Origin: a virus
Direction: 5' to 3' (one strand)
Virus record (IMG/VR): IMGVR_UViG_3300036792_000249
Span: 1-45,668 of that record
Length of the DNA stretch: 45,668 nt
Shown one piece after another: positions 14,058-23,265 of this stretch (positions within the stretch are counted from its first letter, which is position 1; each line of letters opens with the position of its first letter). Position numbers and translations under genes: made by a program. The notes beneath the pieces are model-generated. The model did no database searches, was not told where the DNA came from, and worked only from the letters and a program-made list of their open reading frames with translations.

Positions 14058-14434
14058 TGAGAAACTCGCACAATCGCTCCGTGCGGCTCCGCTTGGATTT
14101 GCCGATGGAGACGTTGCCCCCAAATTCCGTCAATGCCCTTATCAACGGGCTCCTCTTTCTCTTTTTCACGGACGCTGAGGTGCGGACTAAAATGGGCGAC
14201 GTTGACGGCCGGTTCGTCCACTACGAGCCCGCTGAGCTCAAAACTGATGTGCCCGCGGTGGCCCAGAAACCAGCCAAGGCTCCCCAACCAAGTCCACCTC
14301 CTCAAGAAAGCAAACCTGCACCACTGCCGATTGCACAATCGCCCGCACGTGAAAAGGTGGAAAAACCTGTGGATAGTGTGGAAAAGAAGCAGCCGGCCGA
14401 GACTGGATTATTGGACAGCTTGCGTCTTGGTTGA
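14057..14434 (+). CDS. Hypothetical protein with Pro-rich tail (125 aa)
   Basis: The first ~65 residues could fold (RLRLDLPMETLPPNSVNALI, NGLLFLFFTDAEVRTKMGD). The rest is a disordered Pro/Lys/Gln linker ending in a short helix (TGLLDSLRLG), as in proteins that tether a partner through the last residues. It is the last gene of the accessory operon and is followed by a strong terminator. Confidence 0.65.
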   Translation: MRNSHNRSVRLRLDLPMETLPPNSVNALINGLLFLFFTDAEVRTKMGDVDGRFVHYEPAELKTDVPAVAQKPAKAPQPSPPPQESKPAPLPIAQSPAREKVEKPVDSVEKKQPAETGLLDSLRLG

Positions 14435-14483
14435 TATTATGTAGGCGTGGGTTTTTGTCCTCCTTTTCGCCCCCGGCGAAGCT

Positions 14484-14509
14484 AAAGAAGTCGTAAGACT
14501 TCTTTTTTT
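14484..14509 (+). terminator. Intrinsic terminator of the accessory operon
   Basis: Arms AAAGAAGTC and GACTTCTTT around a GTAA loop, followed directly by a run of T. It separates the accessory genes from the virion block. Confidence 0.9.
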
Positions 14510-14559
14510 GTACAGATAAGCATTACAATTAAGACTGAAACAAAAACTCTAAAACAAAC

Positions 14560-14598
14560 GAAACCGCTCAAGTGGTGGTATTTAGCTTGAGCGGTTTC
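14560..14598. terminator. Second inverted repeat, possible bidirectional terminator
   Basis: A perfect 13-bp inverted repeat (GAAACCGCTCAAG / CTTGAGCGGTTTC) with a 13-nt loop lies 50 bp after the first terminator. It has no long T run, so it may be a weak terminator or an operator for the promoter that follows. Confidence 0.6.
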
Positions 14599-14606
14599 TA
14601 CTTTTG

Positions 14607-14628
14607 GGATATCCTCGTAATATAGACT
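14607..14628 (+). promoter_or_regulatory. Candidate promoter of the virion block
   Basis: GGATATCC (14607-14614) is followed by TAATAT (14618-14623), only 5 nt before the ATG at 14629. No good -35 box is seen. With no ribosome site the first transcript may be leaderless. Confidence 0.4.
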
Positions 14629-15243
14629 ATGGAGTTCGATGTGGGTAAGGAAAGCAAGAAGCAACTCAAGACGCTCATCACCTTTAGCTCGCCAACGGTG
14701 TATGAGAAAGTCTTAGCCGAAGCCAACACATCAGCACTGGCCGAGGCTCTTTTTGCTAGGCATTTTGGGATTGAAATTGAGGGTGACTCGCCCCAAGCCC
14801 AGATGCGCCGCGATGTCCTTGCCAATCTCCCGGGAGAAATGCCGCGTAATCCGGTGGTAGGGACGCCGGCTACCCCGAGTCGACCTGACGACCTCAACGA
14901 TGAGGACGGCCTTATTGAGGACGAAGCCGATGAGCCATTGGAATTACCTGATGTGCCGGCCGAGACCACCGCCCCCACTAACTCGACTACGGCCGAGGTT
15001 GGCGTCGCCAAAGAAACCAAAGTCGAGGAGCCGTTGCCCGACCGTCCCGCCGATTACGTCGTGAATATGACGGGCGGTTTTGAGCCTGTCCAGCCGGGCG
15101 CGACCAGTGTTCCTGTCCACACGCCCCAGGTAGAGAGCAAGCCTGCGCCCCCGCCGCCAGTACTACAAACGGTGGGGGCGCGTTTGTGCCCCAACTGCGG
15201 CAATGACATGGGCAAATCGCCACACTGCCTAATCTGTTTGTAG
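14629..15243 (+). CDS. Acidic protein with C-terminal zinc ribbon, next to terminase (204 aa)
   Basis: The N-terminal ~70 residues are helical (VYEKVLAEANTSALAEALFA), the middle is a long acidic, Pro/Thr-rich linker, and the last ~20 residues read LCPNCGNDMGKSPHCLIC, a single zinc ribbon. It lies directly upstream of the large terminase, a place often held by a small terminase, so it could be a packaging accessory. No family was recognised. A similar C-terminal ribbon occurs in the 86-aa protein at 20115. Confidence 0.65.
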   Translation: MEFDVGKESKKQLKTLITFSSPTVYEKVLAEANTSALAEALFARHFGIEIEGDSPQAQMRRDVLANLPGEMPRNPVVGTPATPSRPDDLNDEDGLIEDEADEPLELPDVPAETTAPTNSTTAEVGVAKETKVEEPLPDRPADYVVNMTGGFEPVQPGATSVPVHTPQVESKPAPPPPVLQTVGARLCPNCGNDMGKSPHCLICL

Positions 15244-15246
15244 CCG

Positions 15247-16836
15247 ATGGAACTCAAAGAGCTACTAGAGCAAGAGGCGGAAACCGCCGAGGAGCTTGAG
15301 GAGGAGGTTGAGGAATTTAAGCTCACCCCCAAGCAGGACGCTTTTGTGTTCGACAAAGCCAAGTTCTCGGGATACGGCGGTGGTGTCGGTAACGGCAAAA
15401 GTTTCTCCGGCTGTATCAAGGCGCACCTCCATTGCGACGAGCAGCCGGGCGCTTTCTTTTTGATTGGTCGCCGCCACGCTACCGACCTGCAAGACTCCAC
15501 GCAAAAAGACTTCCTCGCTCTCTTTGGTGATGAGGGGGTGTTCAGCGAAAAAACCCGCTCGTTCAAATACCCAAATGGCTCCGAGATTATTTTTCGCCAC
15601 CTCGACGACCTCCGCAAACTTACGAACATGAACCTATCTGGATTCTGGATTGACCAGGCTGAGGAGGTATCCGAGGAGGCGTTTGAGTACCTGAACGGTC
15701 GTATCCGGCGCCAGAAAGGGCCACGGGGCCAGATTATCAAACGCCGCGAGGGATTTATTACATTCAACATGGAGGGCCACAACTGGATTTGGCGGCGGTT
15801 CCTCCGAAAACTCGATAAGAACGGGGAGATTTTAAAGAACGCTGCCGACTATAATTTGGTCACTGCTACCTCTCTCGAGAACCCCTACACCCCCCAGGAC
15901 TACAAAGATACGATTTTGGCCATGCCCGAGGAGTGGGTCAAGCGGTTCGTGTACGGCGACTGGGAACAGTTTGCCGGCCAGATTTTCTCCGAGTGGCTGC
16001 CGGCCATTCACGTCGTGCCGGGCTTCCGTATTCCAAACTCGTGGCCGCGATTCCGTACCATCGACCACGGCCAAAACAACCCGACCGCTTGTTTGTGGTG
16101 TGCGGTGGATTATGACGGCAATGTTTACGTCTACCAGGAGTACTACCAGCCAGACGCCCCGGTGAGCCAGCACGTCAGGGCCATTCAGCAAATGAGCATG
16201 ATTGGCCTTACGGGTGGCGGCTACACGATGGACGAGTACGAGGGCACTTATATCGACCCCTCCACCCACGCCAAGACGCGCGAGAAAAATGGCAAAAAAT
16301 TCTCGGTGGCTGATGAATACGCCGAGGCGGGCATTCTGACGATGGGAGCTCAGAATGACGTGCTCGCTGGCATTAACCGCGTCAAGGAATATCTGCGCGT
16401 CAATCCGAAGCGGTGGCACCCCATCAAGACCGACGTTACCGGCGAGCCCATGCAGGGCGCTCCGCGGCTCTTTGTTTTCGAAAGTTGCATCAACCTCATC
16501 GAGGAAATGGGTCAATACAAGTGGAAACCCTTGCGCGTGGGGCTCGAGGAGAATAACCCGGCCGCCCCGGTAAAGCACAAAGACCACGCCGTCGACGCCT
16601 TGCGCTACTTCTTGATGAGTCGGCCAATCAACCCAGCCGAGGCTCAGACGCTCGACCCGCGCCTCCTCAACAACCCGCTCGAGTTGGCCCGGTACTGTGC
16701 CGACATGGGCATTTCAGTCGACGACTTCATCGCCAGCAAGTACGGGGTTGGCAATATGAATAAAATTGGTCACGCAGAATCCGGCATTGGGCACGTTGAC
16801 AGCGGGATTAGCCACCAAGATAGCTTTATTTCGTAG
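15247..16836 (+). CDS. Terminase large subunit (529 aa)
   Basis: The ATPase has a Walker A at residues 44-52 (GGGVGNGKS), a FLIGRRHATDLQDS segment, and a Walker B with catalytic Glu in LSGFWIDQAEEVSEEAF. The C-terminal nuclease domain starts near residue 270 (RTIDHGQNNPTACLWCAVD), where D begins the RNase-H-like active site, and has a later acidic residue in KHKDHAVDALRYF. It translocates DNA into the capsid through the portal encoded two genes downstream. The length is normal for the family. It has no clear ribosome site and starts 3 bp after the previous stop. Confidence 0.95.
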   Translation: MELKELLEQEAETAEELEEEVEEFKLTPKQDAFVFDKAKFSGYGGGVGNGKSFSGCIKAHLHCDEQPGAFFLIGRRHATDLQDSTQKDFLALFGDEGVFSEKTRSFKYPNGSEIIFRHLDDLRKLTNMNLSGFWIDQAEEVSEEAFEYLNGRIRRQKGPRGQIIKRREGFITFNMEGHNWIWRRFLRKLDKNGEILKNAADYNLVTATSLENPYTPQDYKDTILAMPEEWVKRFVYGDWEQFAGQIFSEWLPAIHVVPGFRIPNSWPRFRTIDHGQNNPTACLWCAVDYDGNVYVYQEYYQPDAPVSQHVRAIQQMSMIGLTGGGYTMDEYEGTYIDPSTHAKTREKNGKKFSVADEYAEAGILTMGAQNDVLAGINRVKEYLRVNPKRWHPIKTDVTGEPMQGAPRLFVFESCINLIEEMGQYKWKPLRVGLEENNPAAPVKHKDHAVDALRYFLMSRPINPAEAQTLDPRLLNNPLELARYCADMGISVDDFIASKYGVGNMNKIGHAESGIGHVDSGISHQDSFIS

Positions 16837-16863
16837 TACTTACGCTTTATACTGAGGATATCT

Positions 16864-17160
16864 ATGAGCGAAACCGCAATCAGTCAACTCGTGGCCGGCC
16901 AGGGCGTTACCCACGCCTCCGTTTTGGCGTTTGTCCGCGAGTGCGATACGTCGGTAGCCATTGACATTTTGGACAAATTTAACCAATGGGTTGAGGGGGA
17001 ACGTACTGCCGGCCACCCGGTCGACGAGGACTTGGTAGCCTCGGTGCAGCACGACCTTGAGGTTCACCATCGGCTAACCCCTGAGACTATTATTGGCGCC
17101 CCGCACGCACCCTACATTTCTCTCAATCACACGGAGGACAATCATTTTGGGCGTAACTAA
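16864..17160 (+). CDS. Hypothetical protein (98 aa)
   Basis: A helical acidic protein (VLAFVRECDTSVAIDILDKF) with several His near the C-terminus. No family is recognised. GAGGA stands 5 nt before the ATG. A TATACT at 16848-16853 with CTTACGCT upstream may be a local promoter. Confidence 0.65.
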   Translation: MSETAISQLVAGQGVTHASVLAFVRECDTSVAIDILDKFNQWVEGERTAGHPVDEDLVASVQHDLEVHHRLTPETIIGAPHAPYISLNHTEDNHFGRN

Positions 17161-17533
17161 CCTCTTTGCTCTGGTGTTCGCCGGCATGTTTGTTATGACT
17201 CTGTGCTCGCTCATTGCCCTCGTGCTAGTGGTGCATATGCTGAGTGGCCGCAATATCGAGCTCCCGCGCCCCAATCTCAAACGTATTGTGCGACCTAGCA
17301 GTCCTACGACGACTCCCAGTTTGGTAAAACCCCCCACTGAGAAAACCACTATTGGTGATGAGGAGCCATTGGCCGGCCCGGACGGCGTTACCCATATCGA
17401 CACTGAAAAAAAGACTGAGTACCGCGAACTGAACGAAGTGCCCAAGACTGAGTTGATGGAAGCTGTGGGGCGGTATTTGGGCGGTAAAGACGCTGTGGCG
17501 GCTGCAGTTGATGAGGCGGAGGCTACAGAATAA
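17147..17533 (+). CDS. Single-span membrane protein (128 aa, TTG start)
   Basis: TTG 17147 is chosen because GGAGG lies 9 nt upstream; the frame is open to 17093 without such a site. The product begins MGVTNLFALVFAGMFVMTLC, a strong membrane helix running to about residue 28, and then has a Pro/Thr linker and a short C-terminal helical domain (LMEAVGRYLGGKDAVAAAVD). It sits between terminase and portal; the role is unknown. Confidence 0.6.
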   Translation: MGVTNLFALVFAGMFVMTLCSLIALVLVVHMLSGRNIELPRPNLKRIVRPSSPTTTPSLVKPPTEKTTIGDEEPLAGPDGVTHIDTEKKTEYRELNEVPKTELMEAVGRYLGGKDAVAAAVDEAEATE

Positions 17534-20040
17534 TGGCAGATGGAGCAGGCAAAGTAGACCAAGACGTCGTTGCGGCGGTGGCGGAGAAAACCCGCAACTT
17601 TGGCATTAAGACGCCCCAGCAGCAGAAAGTGGCCGAGATGGCCACCAAAGCTGACAATATTTTCCAGTACTGCCTCCAAGGCCGGCGGCCGTATGAACTC
17701 GAGTGGTTTATCAACGACACGTTTTACCGTGACCGCCAGGTTCTCCGCTACAACGTGAATAATAAAATGCTCGAGCCCATGCCGGCCGAAAAGGCGGTCT
17801 CGCGTATCAACGTCAACAAAGCCAAGCAGCTCACCCGCGGCGTACTGTCGTACCTCACCCGCGAACACCCGATGGTCAATATTATCGCCGGCACCCAAGA
17901 GGACGACGCATTTTCCAAGGCCAAAAAAGAGCAGTACCTCTACGAACACTGGTATGACCACCTCAAACTCAACTCCGTACACAAGAAAGTTGCCGGCCAG
18001 GGCGGCCGCCACGGCATCGCGTGGTCAAAGACGATTTGGAACCAGGACGCCATTGCCCCTACAACTCCGTTTGAAGTGACCGACGCCGACGGGTCAAAGC
18101 GGACGGTGAAAACCCTCAAGGGAGAGGTTTTGGTTTTGGCGTGTGATAACTACTCGGTGTATGCCGACTGGCGCGCTACCTCCAAAGAGGACATGCGCTT
18201 TATTAATGAGGCGTTTCCGCGCACCCTCGGCGAGTTGGCCTCTAACCAGCGCTACGACCAAAACGCTGTCGACCTCATTAGTGCTGACGACAAGAGCAGT
18301 CTATCAACCCTCAAACTCGAATCACTGACGAACGGCGGCGGCCGCACCCCTGAAATGGCTAACCACGCCGACCCCATGCAGCGCACCGTAATTCTCCGCG
18401 AAACCTACGTTAGAGAGTACGACATGGACGTGATGGCGTGGGTAATAAACCTCTACGTCACCACTCAGTCCAATGTTTTGCTCTACAAAGACAAGTGGCC
18501 CATCGACGAATTCCCCTACGAGTACTACCAGACCGATGTTGCCGACCAGTTGTACGAGACCGACGGCGTAATCAAAGACATTCGCGGCCTGCAGCAGGCT
18601 CTCTCCCGCGGCGCCAGCCAGGTTGAGGAAACCATGCAAACGATGGGCAAGATAAACTGGATGATTCCTCGCGGTTCGGGTGTGACCGTTATTACCGACC
18701 GCACGGGCCAGTTCGTTCAGTACAATGCCGCCGCCGGCCAGCCCACGCAGTCTCAGGCGCACGACTTGCCGCACTACACCGAGAGTCATATGAGCAACCT
18801 TGAGCGGTGGATTGACGACATTGGTGGTATCCATGACGCCACCTACGGCAAATTGCCCACCTCCCGGGCCTCGGGCGACTTGGTGCAGGCGCTCCAATCG
18901 GGCGACTCCACCTCACTCGGAATCTACAAGGACAATTTTGCCGACTACATCGCCCGCGAAGCCAAACTCATGTTCAAGACGGCCAAATACCACTATAAGG
19001 GCGACCGCAAGGTTCCGCTCAAGGCCGACAATGGCGCCGGGCAAACCCAATGGGCCACCGTCAAGGCGAGCGACATTGTCCTTGAGGACAGGGTGCGTGT
19101 CCAGGTGGGCACCGGCCTCCCATACGACCAAACTGAGCGGCTAAAATTGGCCGGCGACATGGTTGATAAGAAATGGATTACTCCCGAGCAAGGCCTCAAG
19201 TTGGCCAATATCCGCGCGCTCACCGACGTTATGGGTGACAACCAGCAGGATATCGACCGCCAGATTGAGGAAAACCGCCGCATGATGAAAGGCGAAGAAG
19301 TCGACGACCCCTACATTTTCGAAAATCACGATACTCACATCGAAATTATCGACCAGCTCGGCAAGTCCGACGACTGGTGGGGCTTATCTGATGAGGTCAA
19401 GCAGGCCATTCTCGACCACCGCACCAAGCACATGAAGCTGTCCATTAGCCTCAAGAAGCTCATGGCCTCACTCAACGTTGAGCCCATCAAGCGCTCCGAG
19501 TCACTGATGGTTCGCTCCAGCACGACTAATGACATGACCCCCATCGAAAAGCAGCAATTCTACGAGAAGTTTGGTATCGACTCTGACGCGGCCGAAATCC
19601 AGTTGCGCGGCGGCCTCAACGTGGAGAGCGCGCAAGAGGCGGTGCAGCAGGCCGATAAAGAGAACAATATGCTGGCCCAGGGCTTCCCGTCCAAGGTATC
19701 GCTCACTGACAACCACCTCGTCCACATGGAGGTGCACAACGCCTACATGACGAACACCGATGGAACCCCGAACCCACTATTTGCCACGCTGCCCAAGTCC
19801 GTCCAGAAGATGATGCAAGAGCACATGAGCGACCACCAAATCGCTCTCAAGGCTACTACGCCCGCCCGCGGACTCATGCCCAACAGCGAGACCGGCGACA
19901 GCGTTCCCAACTCGCCCATCAAGACAGCCGGCATGAAAAAGAAGGCCAAAGCCCAGCAGGCCGAGCAGGGCGTTCCGCCCCAGCAGGCGGCCGCCCAAGA
20001 GCAGCAGACCCAGCAAGAGGTTGCGCAGGTTGGCGGCTAG
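17533..20040 (+). CDS. Portal protein, P22-like (835 aa)
   Basis: The order and content fit the large podoviral portal family: an N-terminal helical segment with ELEWFINDTFYRDRQVLRYN, the core strand region RINVNKAKQLTRGVLSYLTR, a wing with DNYSVYADWRATSKEDMRFI, and later helices around GGIHDATYGKLPTSRASGDL. The C-terminal ~80 residues are Gln/Ala-rich and coiled, like the barrel extension of P22 gp1. It forms the ring through which DNA enters and leaves. It follows terminase and precedes scaffold and coat, the normal order. Confidence 0.85.
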   Translation: MADGAGKVDQDVVAAVAEKTRNFGIKTPQQQKVAEMATKADNIFQYCLQGRRPYELEWFINDTFYRDRQVLRYNVNNKMLEPMPAEKAVSRINVNKAKQLTRGVLSYLTREHPMVNIIAGTQEDDAFSKAKKEQYLYEHWYDHLKLNSVHKKVAGQGGRHGIAWSKTIWNQDAIAPTTPFEVTDADGSKRTVKTLKGEVLVLACDNYSVYADWRATSKEDMRFINEAFPRTLGELASNQRYDQNAVDLISADDKSSLSTLKLESLTNGGGRTPEMANHADPMQRTVILRETYVREYDMDVMAWVINLYVTTQSNVLLYKDKWPIDEFPYEYYQTDVADQLYETDGVIKDIRGLQQALSRGASQVEETMQTMGKINWMIPRGSGVTVITDRTGQFVQYNAAAGQPTQSQAHDLPHYTESHMSNLERWIDDIGGIHDATYGKLPTSRASGDLVQALQSGDSTSLGIYKDNFADYIAREAKLMFKTAKYHYKGDRKVPLKADNGAGQTQWATVKASDIVLEDRVRVQVGTGLPYDQTERLKLAGDMVDKKWITPEQGLKLANIRALTDVMGDNQQDIDRQIEENRRMMKGEEVDDPYIFENHDTHIEIIDQLGKSDDWWGLSDEVKQAILDHRTKHMKLSISLKKLMASLNVEPIKRSESLMVRSSTTNDMTPIEKQQFYEKFGIDSDAAEIQLRGGLNVESAQEAVQQADKENNMLAQGFPSKVSLTDNHLVHMEVHNAYMTNTDGTPNPLFATLPKSVQKMMQEHMSDHQIALKATTPARGLMPNSETGDSVPNSPIKTAGMKKKAKAQQAEQGVPPQQAAAQEQQTQQEVAQVGG

Positions 20041-20114
20041 AGATATCCAGCTACTAGACACGCTTATGCTTTGCGTTGATAATAAAGTCATAATATTAGT
20101 AAAGGAGTGAGTAT
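20041..20114 (+). promoter_or_regulatory. Candidate late-region promoter
   Basis: A short AT-rich gap after the portal gene contains GATATCC, CTTATGCTTT and two AT-rich boxes (GATAATAAAG, CATAATATT) before an AAAGGAG site. It may restart transcription for the scaffold and capsid genes. Confidence 0.4.
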
Positions 20115-20375
20115 ATGAGCGGAGAAAATTCGCCCGTCCAACCACTCGACAGCTCAGGTGGCACTGACCCCCGGCTCGCTAACATGTTAGCGGGTTCAAT
20201 GGCGCAAGCCGGTCAACCAGGCGGAATGCCCACCCAGGCGGGTACTCGTGAGGAGAATACTGCGGTGCCCGGGAGTCTCTGCCCCAACTGTAAAAACGGT
20301 TTGGGTAAAGAAGTCGATTTGGTGGACGGTAAATGTTCCGAGTGCGGCTTTGACCGCGCAGAGAGGCTGTACTAA
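20115..20375 (+). CDS. Small protein with C-terminal zinc ribbon (86 aa)
   Basis: Disordered, Gly/Gln-rich N-terminal half, then CPNCKNGLGKEVDLVDGKC and SECGF, a C-x2-C...C-x2-C ribbon. A good AAAGGAG site precedes the ATG. It lies between portal and scaffold, so it may be a minor head or assembly protein. No family was recognised. Confidence 0.7.
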   Translation: MSGENSPVQPLDSSGGTDPRLANMLAGSMAQAGQPGGMPTQAGTREENTAVPGSLCPNCKNGLGKEVDLVDGKCSECGFDRAERLY

Positions 20376-20620
20376 TGAAAAAGGCCAATAGTAACCCTAT
20401 GGGCTCTAAAAGTGTGTCGAGCAAGCCTGATGCAGGCGTTTTGCGTATGATGAGTGCCAAAGTTTCGGGCAACCTGAACAATGGCAACAAAATTGTGCCC
20501 AAGCAAGCCAAGCTCAAGCGCCCGACCGCCGACCGCACGCCCAGCACGTCCCCGATGGCGCCCAAGCCGGCGCCCGTCCCGCCCAACGCCCGGCTTAATC
20601 GCAAGCCGCGCACCCGTTAA
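20375..20620 (+). CDS. Small basic protein (81 aa)
   Basis: Strongly basic and rich in Ser, Pro, Lys and Asn, with no predicted fold and an ending PPNARLNRKPRTR. Such proteins can bind DNA inside the head. It overlaps the preceding stop by one base. Confidence 0.65.
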   Translation: MKKANSNPMGSKSVSSKPDAGVLRMMSAKVSGNLNNGNKIVPKQAKLKRPTADRTPSTSPMAPKPAPVPPNARLNRKPRTR

Positions 20621-20679
20621 TTTCACAATCTGACCGAGGACTATAACCTCATTAAAAAATGAACGAAAGGAGGCCTACG

Positions 20680-21525
20680 ATGGCAGACGCATTGAAAAAT
20701 GCCGACGAAATCAAAGCCGACGCGATGAAAGCACTAGGAGACTCATCAACTCCGCCCGCCCCGACCAATGGTGAACCAGCGGCCCCACCAGCCGAGCCGG
20801 TAGCCGAGTCCGCCGCTCCCGCGGCCACAAAAGAGCCCGACGCACCCAACCCGGCCTCCGATACTCCGCCGGCCAACGAGCCGAAAGAGGGAGACAAAGA
20901 TTGGAAGGTTCCCGGTGAACGCCTGCAAGATGAGGTGAAAAAGCGCAAGGAAGCGGAGGCGAAAGCCGAAGCAGCCGAGACCGCACGCAAAGAGGCAGAG
21001 GCCAAGCTAGAGGCGGCCAACAAGCCCAAAGACCCGGAGAACGAACCCGAGCCCGACGACGAGGGCGATGAGGTTATCCTCAGACCCGAGACTAAGAAAG
21101 CTCTTGAAAAAGAGGGATACGTCAGCAAGGACAAAGTGAGCGAGATTGTCCGGCAAGAAATTGCCGCCGACAGGAAAGCCGCCGAGTCGGCCGCTCAGGC
21201 CAAAGCCGACGTCGCCAATTTATCAGACTGGGCCAAAGAGAAAGGCTACCCCGAATTCAAAGTCGAGGACGTCTTGCCCAAGGCCAAAGAGATGTTTGGT
21301 GAGAATCTTAGTAAGTCCGCTCTCAAAGCCGCGTATATGGAAAAGTATGCCGACGACATTGAGAACGTACTTGTCAAACAAGCTCAAGCCTCTGCAACCG
21401 CACCTACAGCCAGTGCTGAGCGTCCAGGCGGAAGCCCAGGCGTGAAAGCCGCCGACGACCCAAACAAATCGGGAAAGCAAAGAACTCTCGAGAAGATTGG
21501 CGCCGTTGTCGACGAACTGGGGTAA
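20680..21525 (+). CDS. Scaffolding protein (281 aa)
   Basis: A strong AAAGGAGG site points to ATG 20680 (MADALKNADEIKADAM). The protein has a Pro/Ala-rich start, a long Lys/Glu/Ala coiled coil (about residues 80-125), an acidic stretch, and a C-terminal helical region with KAAYMEKYADDIENVLVKQA and KQRTLEKIGAVVDELG. High charge, coiled coil and position directly before the coat gene are the hallmarks of tailed-phage scaffolds, which guide procapsid assembly and then leave. Confidence 0.82.
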   Translation: MADALKNADEIKADAMKALGDSSTPPAPTNGEPAAPPAEPVAESAAPAATKEPDAPNPASDTPPANEPKEGDKDWKVPGERLQDEVKKRKEAEAKAEAAETARKEAEAKLEAANKPKDPENEPEPDDEGDEVILRPETKKALEKEGYVSKDKVSEIVRQEIAADRKAAESAAQAKADVANLSDWAKEKGYPEFKVEDVLPKAKEMFGENLSKSALKAAYMEKYADDIENVLVKQAQASATAPTASAERPGGSPGVKAADDPNKSGKQRTLEKIGAVVDELG

Positions 21526-21565
21526 GTGCACTCACACACTTAAACTTTTGTAAAGGGAATAGACA

Positions 21566-22846
21566 ATGGCTTTCCAAGCCTCAACAGCCACCGTCAACGC
21601 GGTACTCAAGACCGTCTACCCCGGCACGATTGGTGAACAGCTTAACAACGAAGTCGGCCCTTGGGCTGTCATGGAGCCCAAACTTGTGCGGGCTGCCCAG
21701 GGTAAGGGTTTCACCCGCGCTCTGCACGTTGGCCGTAACCAGTCCATTGCCGCGCGGTCAGACTTGCAGCGCCTACCCGGCGCCGGCGTGCAACGTTCAG
21801 TAAACGCAACCATCAACCTAGCGCGTAACTATATCATCGGTCAGTTCACCGGCGGTATCGTGCGCGACTCCTATGATGACAAGGCCGCGTTTGTGAACGT
21901 TATGTACGACGAAATGACGCGCTCACTTACTGACTTCACCAACGACCTTGCCCGCCAGGTGGCCACCGGCCACGCCCGGCTTGCAAAGTTGACTGGTGCG
22001 GCCGCAGGTGTGACCGTCTTGACCGTCGACTCCGTTCTCAACCTGGGCATCAACCAGCGCATTCAAATCTTTAACGGTGCCACCGAGCAGTCGACTCCGG
22101 TGTACTCCATCGCCAACGACACAGGTGGTGCCCTCATCACCAACGTCGACCGCGTGAACAGCCAGATTACGGTGGACTCGGCGCAGACCGCCAGCTCCGG
22201 CGCGTTTATTTATCGGGCGGGCAACTTCGATGGTACGAACGTTGCGGAAACGCAAGGTCTCAAGACCATGATTGCCAACACGGGTACATACTTCGGTATC
22301 AACCGTGCGACCGTGCCCGAGGTGCAGGCCAACGTGTACGACATGGTGAACACCACCACCACGCCGGACAACCTCTTTGAGGACGCCCTGCAAGCCGGTG
22401 AGGACTTGGTGACGATTTGGGGTGGTGACGTTGTAGACCTCTGGTACTACGACTTTGTTACCCGCCGCCGCTACTTGCGCCAGCTCCAAGCTTTGCGCCA
22501 GTACGTCGTCAGCTCGGGCCAGTCGACTCCATCGTTCTCCGGTGGTGCCGCGAGTTCCAAGGACTTCCAGAAAGGTCTGTCAGGCGCCGTGACGTTTAAC
22601 AACGCTCCGGTAATCGCCAGCCGTCGTATTGATGCTAAAACCATCTACGGCCTCAAGACGGACACCTGGGAGGGCTACAAGGCCTCCGAGATTGAGTGGG
22701 TGCCGAATGGTGACGGCACGGGCGGGGTGCTCCACCCATTACTCGCCGCTCAAGGTCTGGACGCGTTTATGTTCGCCTGCAACTTCGATTCGCAGCCGTA
22801 CTGCAACATGCCGTCCAAGAACGTTACGCTAATCAACACCAACTAG
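21566..22846 (+). CDS. Major capsid protein (426 aa)
   Basis: Placed right after the scaffold with its own ribosome site. The sequence has the features of a phage coat: an N-terminal arm with VLKTVYPGTIGEQLNNEVGP, a helix-and-loop region with DSYDDKAAFVNVMYDEMTRS, an inserted beta-rich segment around residues 150-230 (AGVTVLTVDSVLNLGINQRI), and a C-terminal domain ending in YCNMPSKNVTLINTN. I assign it to the HK97-fold coat proteins by position and composition. Confidence 0.85.
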   Translation: MAFQASTATVNAVLKTVYPGTIGEQLNNEVGPWAVMEPKLVRAAQGKGFTRALHVGRNQSIAARSDLQRLPGAGVQRSVNATINLARNYIIGQFTGGIVRDSYDDKAAFVNVMYDEMTRSLTDFTNDLARQVATGHARLAKLTGAAAGVTVLTVDSVLNLGINQRIQIFNGATEQSTPVYSIANDTGGALITNVDRVNSQITVDSAQTASSGAFIYRAGNFDGTNVAETQGLKTMIANTGTYFGINRATVPEVQANVYDMVNTTTTPDNLFEDALQAGEDLVTIWGGDVVDLWYYDFVTRRRYLRQLQALRQYVVSSGQSTPSFSGGAASSKDFQKGLSGAVTFNNAPVIASRRIDAKTIYGLKTDTWEGYKASEIEWVPNGDGTGGVLHPLLAAQGLDAFMFACNFDSQPYCNMPSKNVTLINTN

Positions 22847-22861
22847 CGTTCCGCTCTGCCG

Positions 22862-22889
22862 GGGATACCGACATTCGTGTCGGTATCCC
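22862..22889 (+). terminator. Long hairpin after the capsid gene
   Basis: A perfect 12-bp stem (GGGATACCGACA / TGTCGGTATCCC) with a TTCG loop lies between the coat stop and the next gene. No T run follows, so it more likely lowers read-through or protects the 3' end of the abundant coat mRNA than fully terminates. Confidence 0.7.
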
Positions 22890-22920
22890 AAAGGAGAGCA
22901 GAAAGCATTAAGGAGCCATA

Positions 22921-23265
22921 ATGAGAAACTTTAGAGAGAGCCAAGTAGTCACCCCGCACGCGAGCCAGGCGGAAACCGCTACTTTAAACTCGCCCGCCAT
23001 TAACGTCAGCGGCTTCACCGAGGCGATTGCCTTGCTGAACGTCAGCGCGCGCAGTGGTACCACCCCAACCCTCGACGTCAAGGCTCAGACCTCGTGGGAC
23101 GGTAACGACTGGTACGACCTTGGCTCTGCCTTTACACAGGTGACGGCTCCCGGCTCTAGCATTCTCAAGCTCACCAACATGGGGCCGTACATTCGCTTTG
23201 TCCAGACCATCGGCGGCACAACGCCCTCGTTTACTTATCTGCTAACTTTGGTGCTCAAATCGTGA
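22921..23265 (+). CDS. Virion structural protein, beta-rich (114 aa)
   Basis: An all-beta small protein (VSGFTEAIALLNVSARSGTT, PTLDVKAQTSWDGNDWYDLG, LKLTNMGPYIRFVQTIGGTT) of a type common after coat genes in phages, probably a head decoration or fibre-like domain. It overlaps the next gene through GTGA. Confidence 0.7.
   Translation: MRNFRESQVVTPHASQAETATLNSPAINVSGFTEAIALLNVSARSGTTPTLDVKAQTSWDGNDWYDLGSAFTQVTAPGSSILKLTNMGPYIRFVQTIGGTTPSFTYLLTLVLKS

Noticed and set aside
17074-18012. Minus-strand 312-aa frame
   Set aside because: Antisense shadow of the portal and membrane-protein genes.
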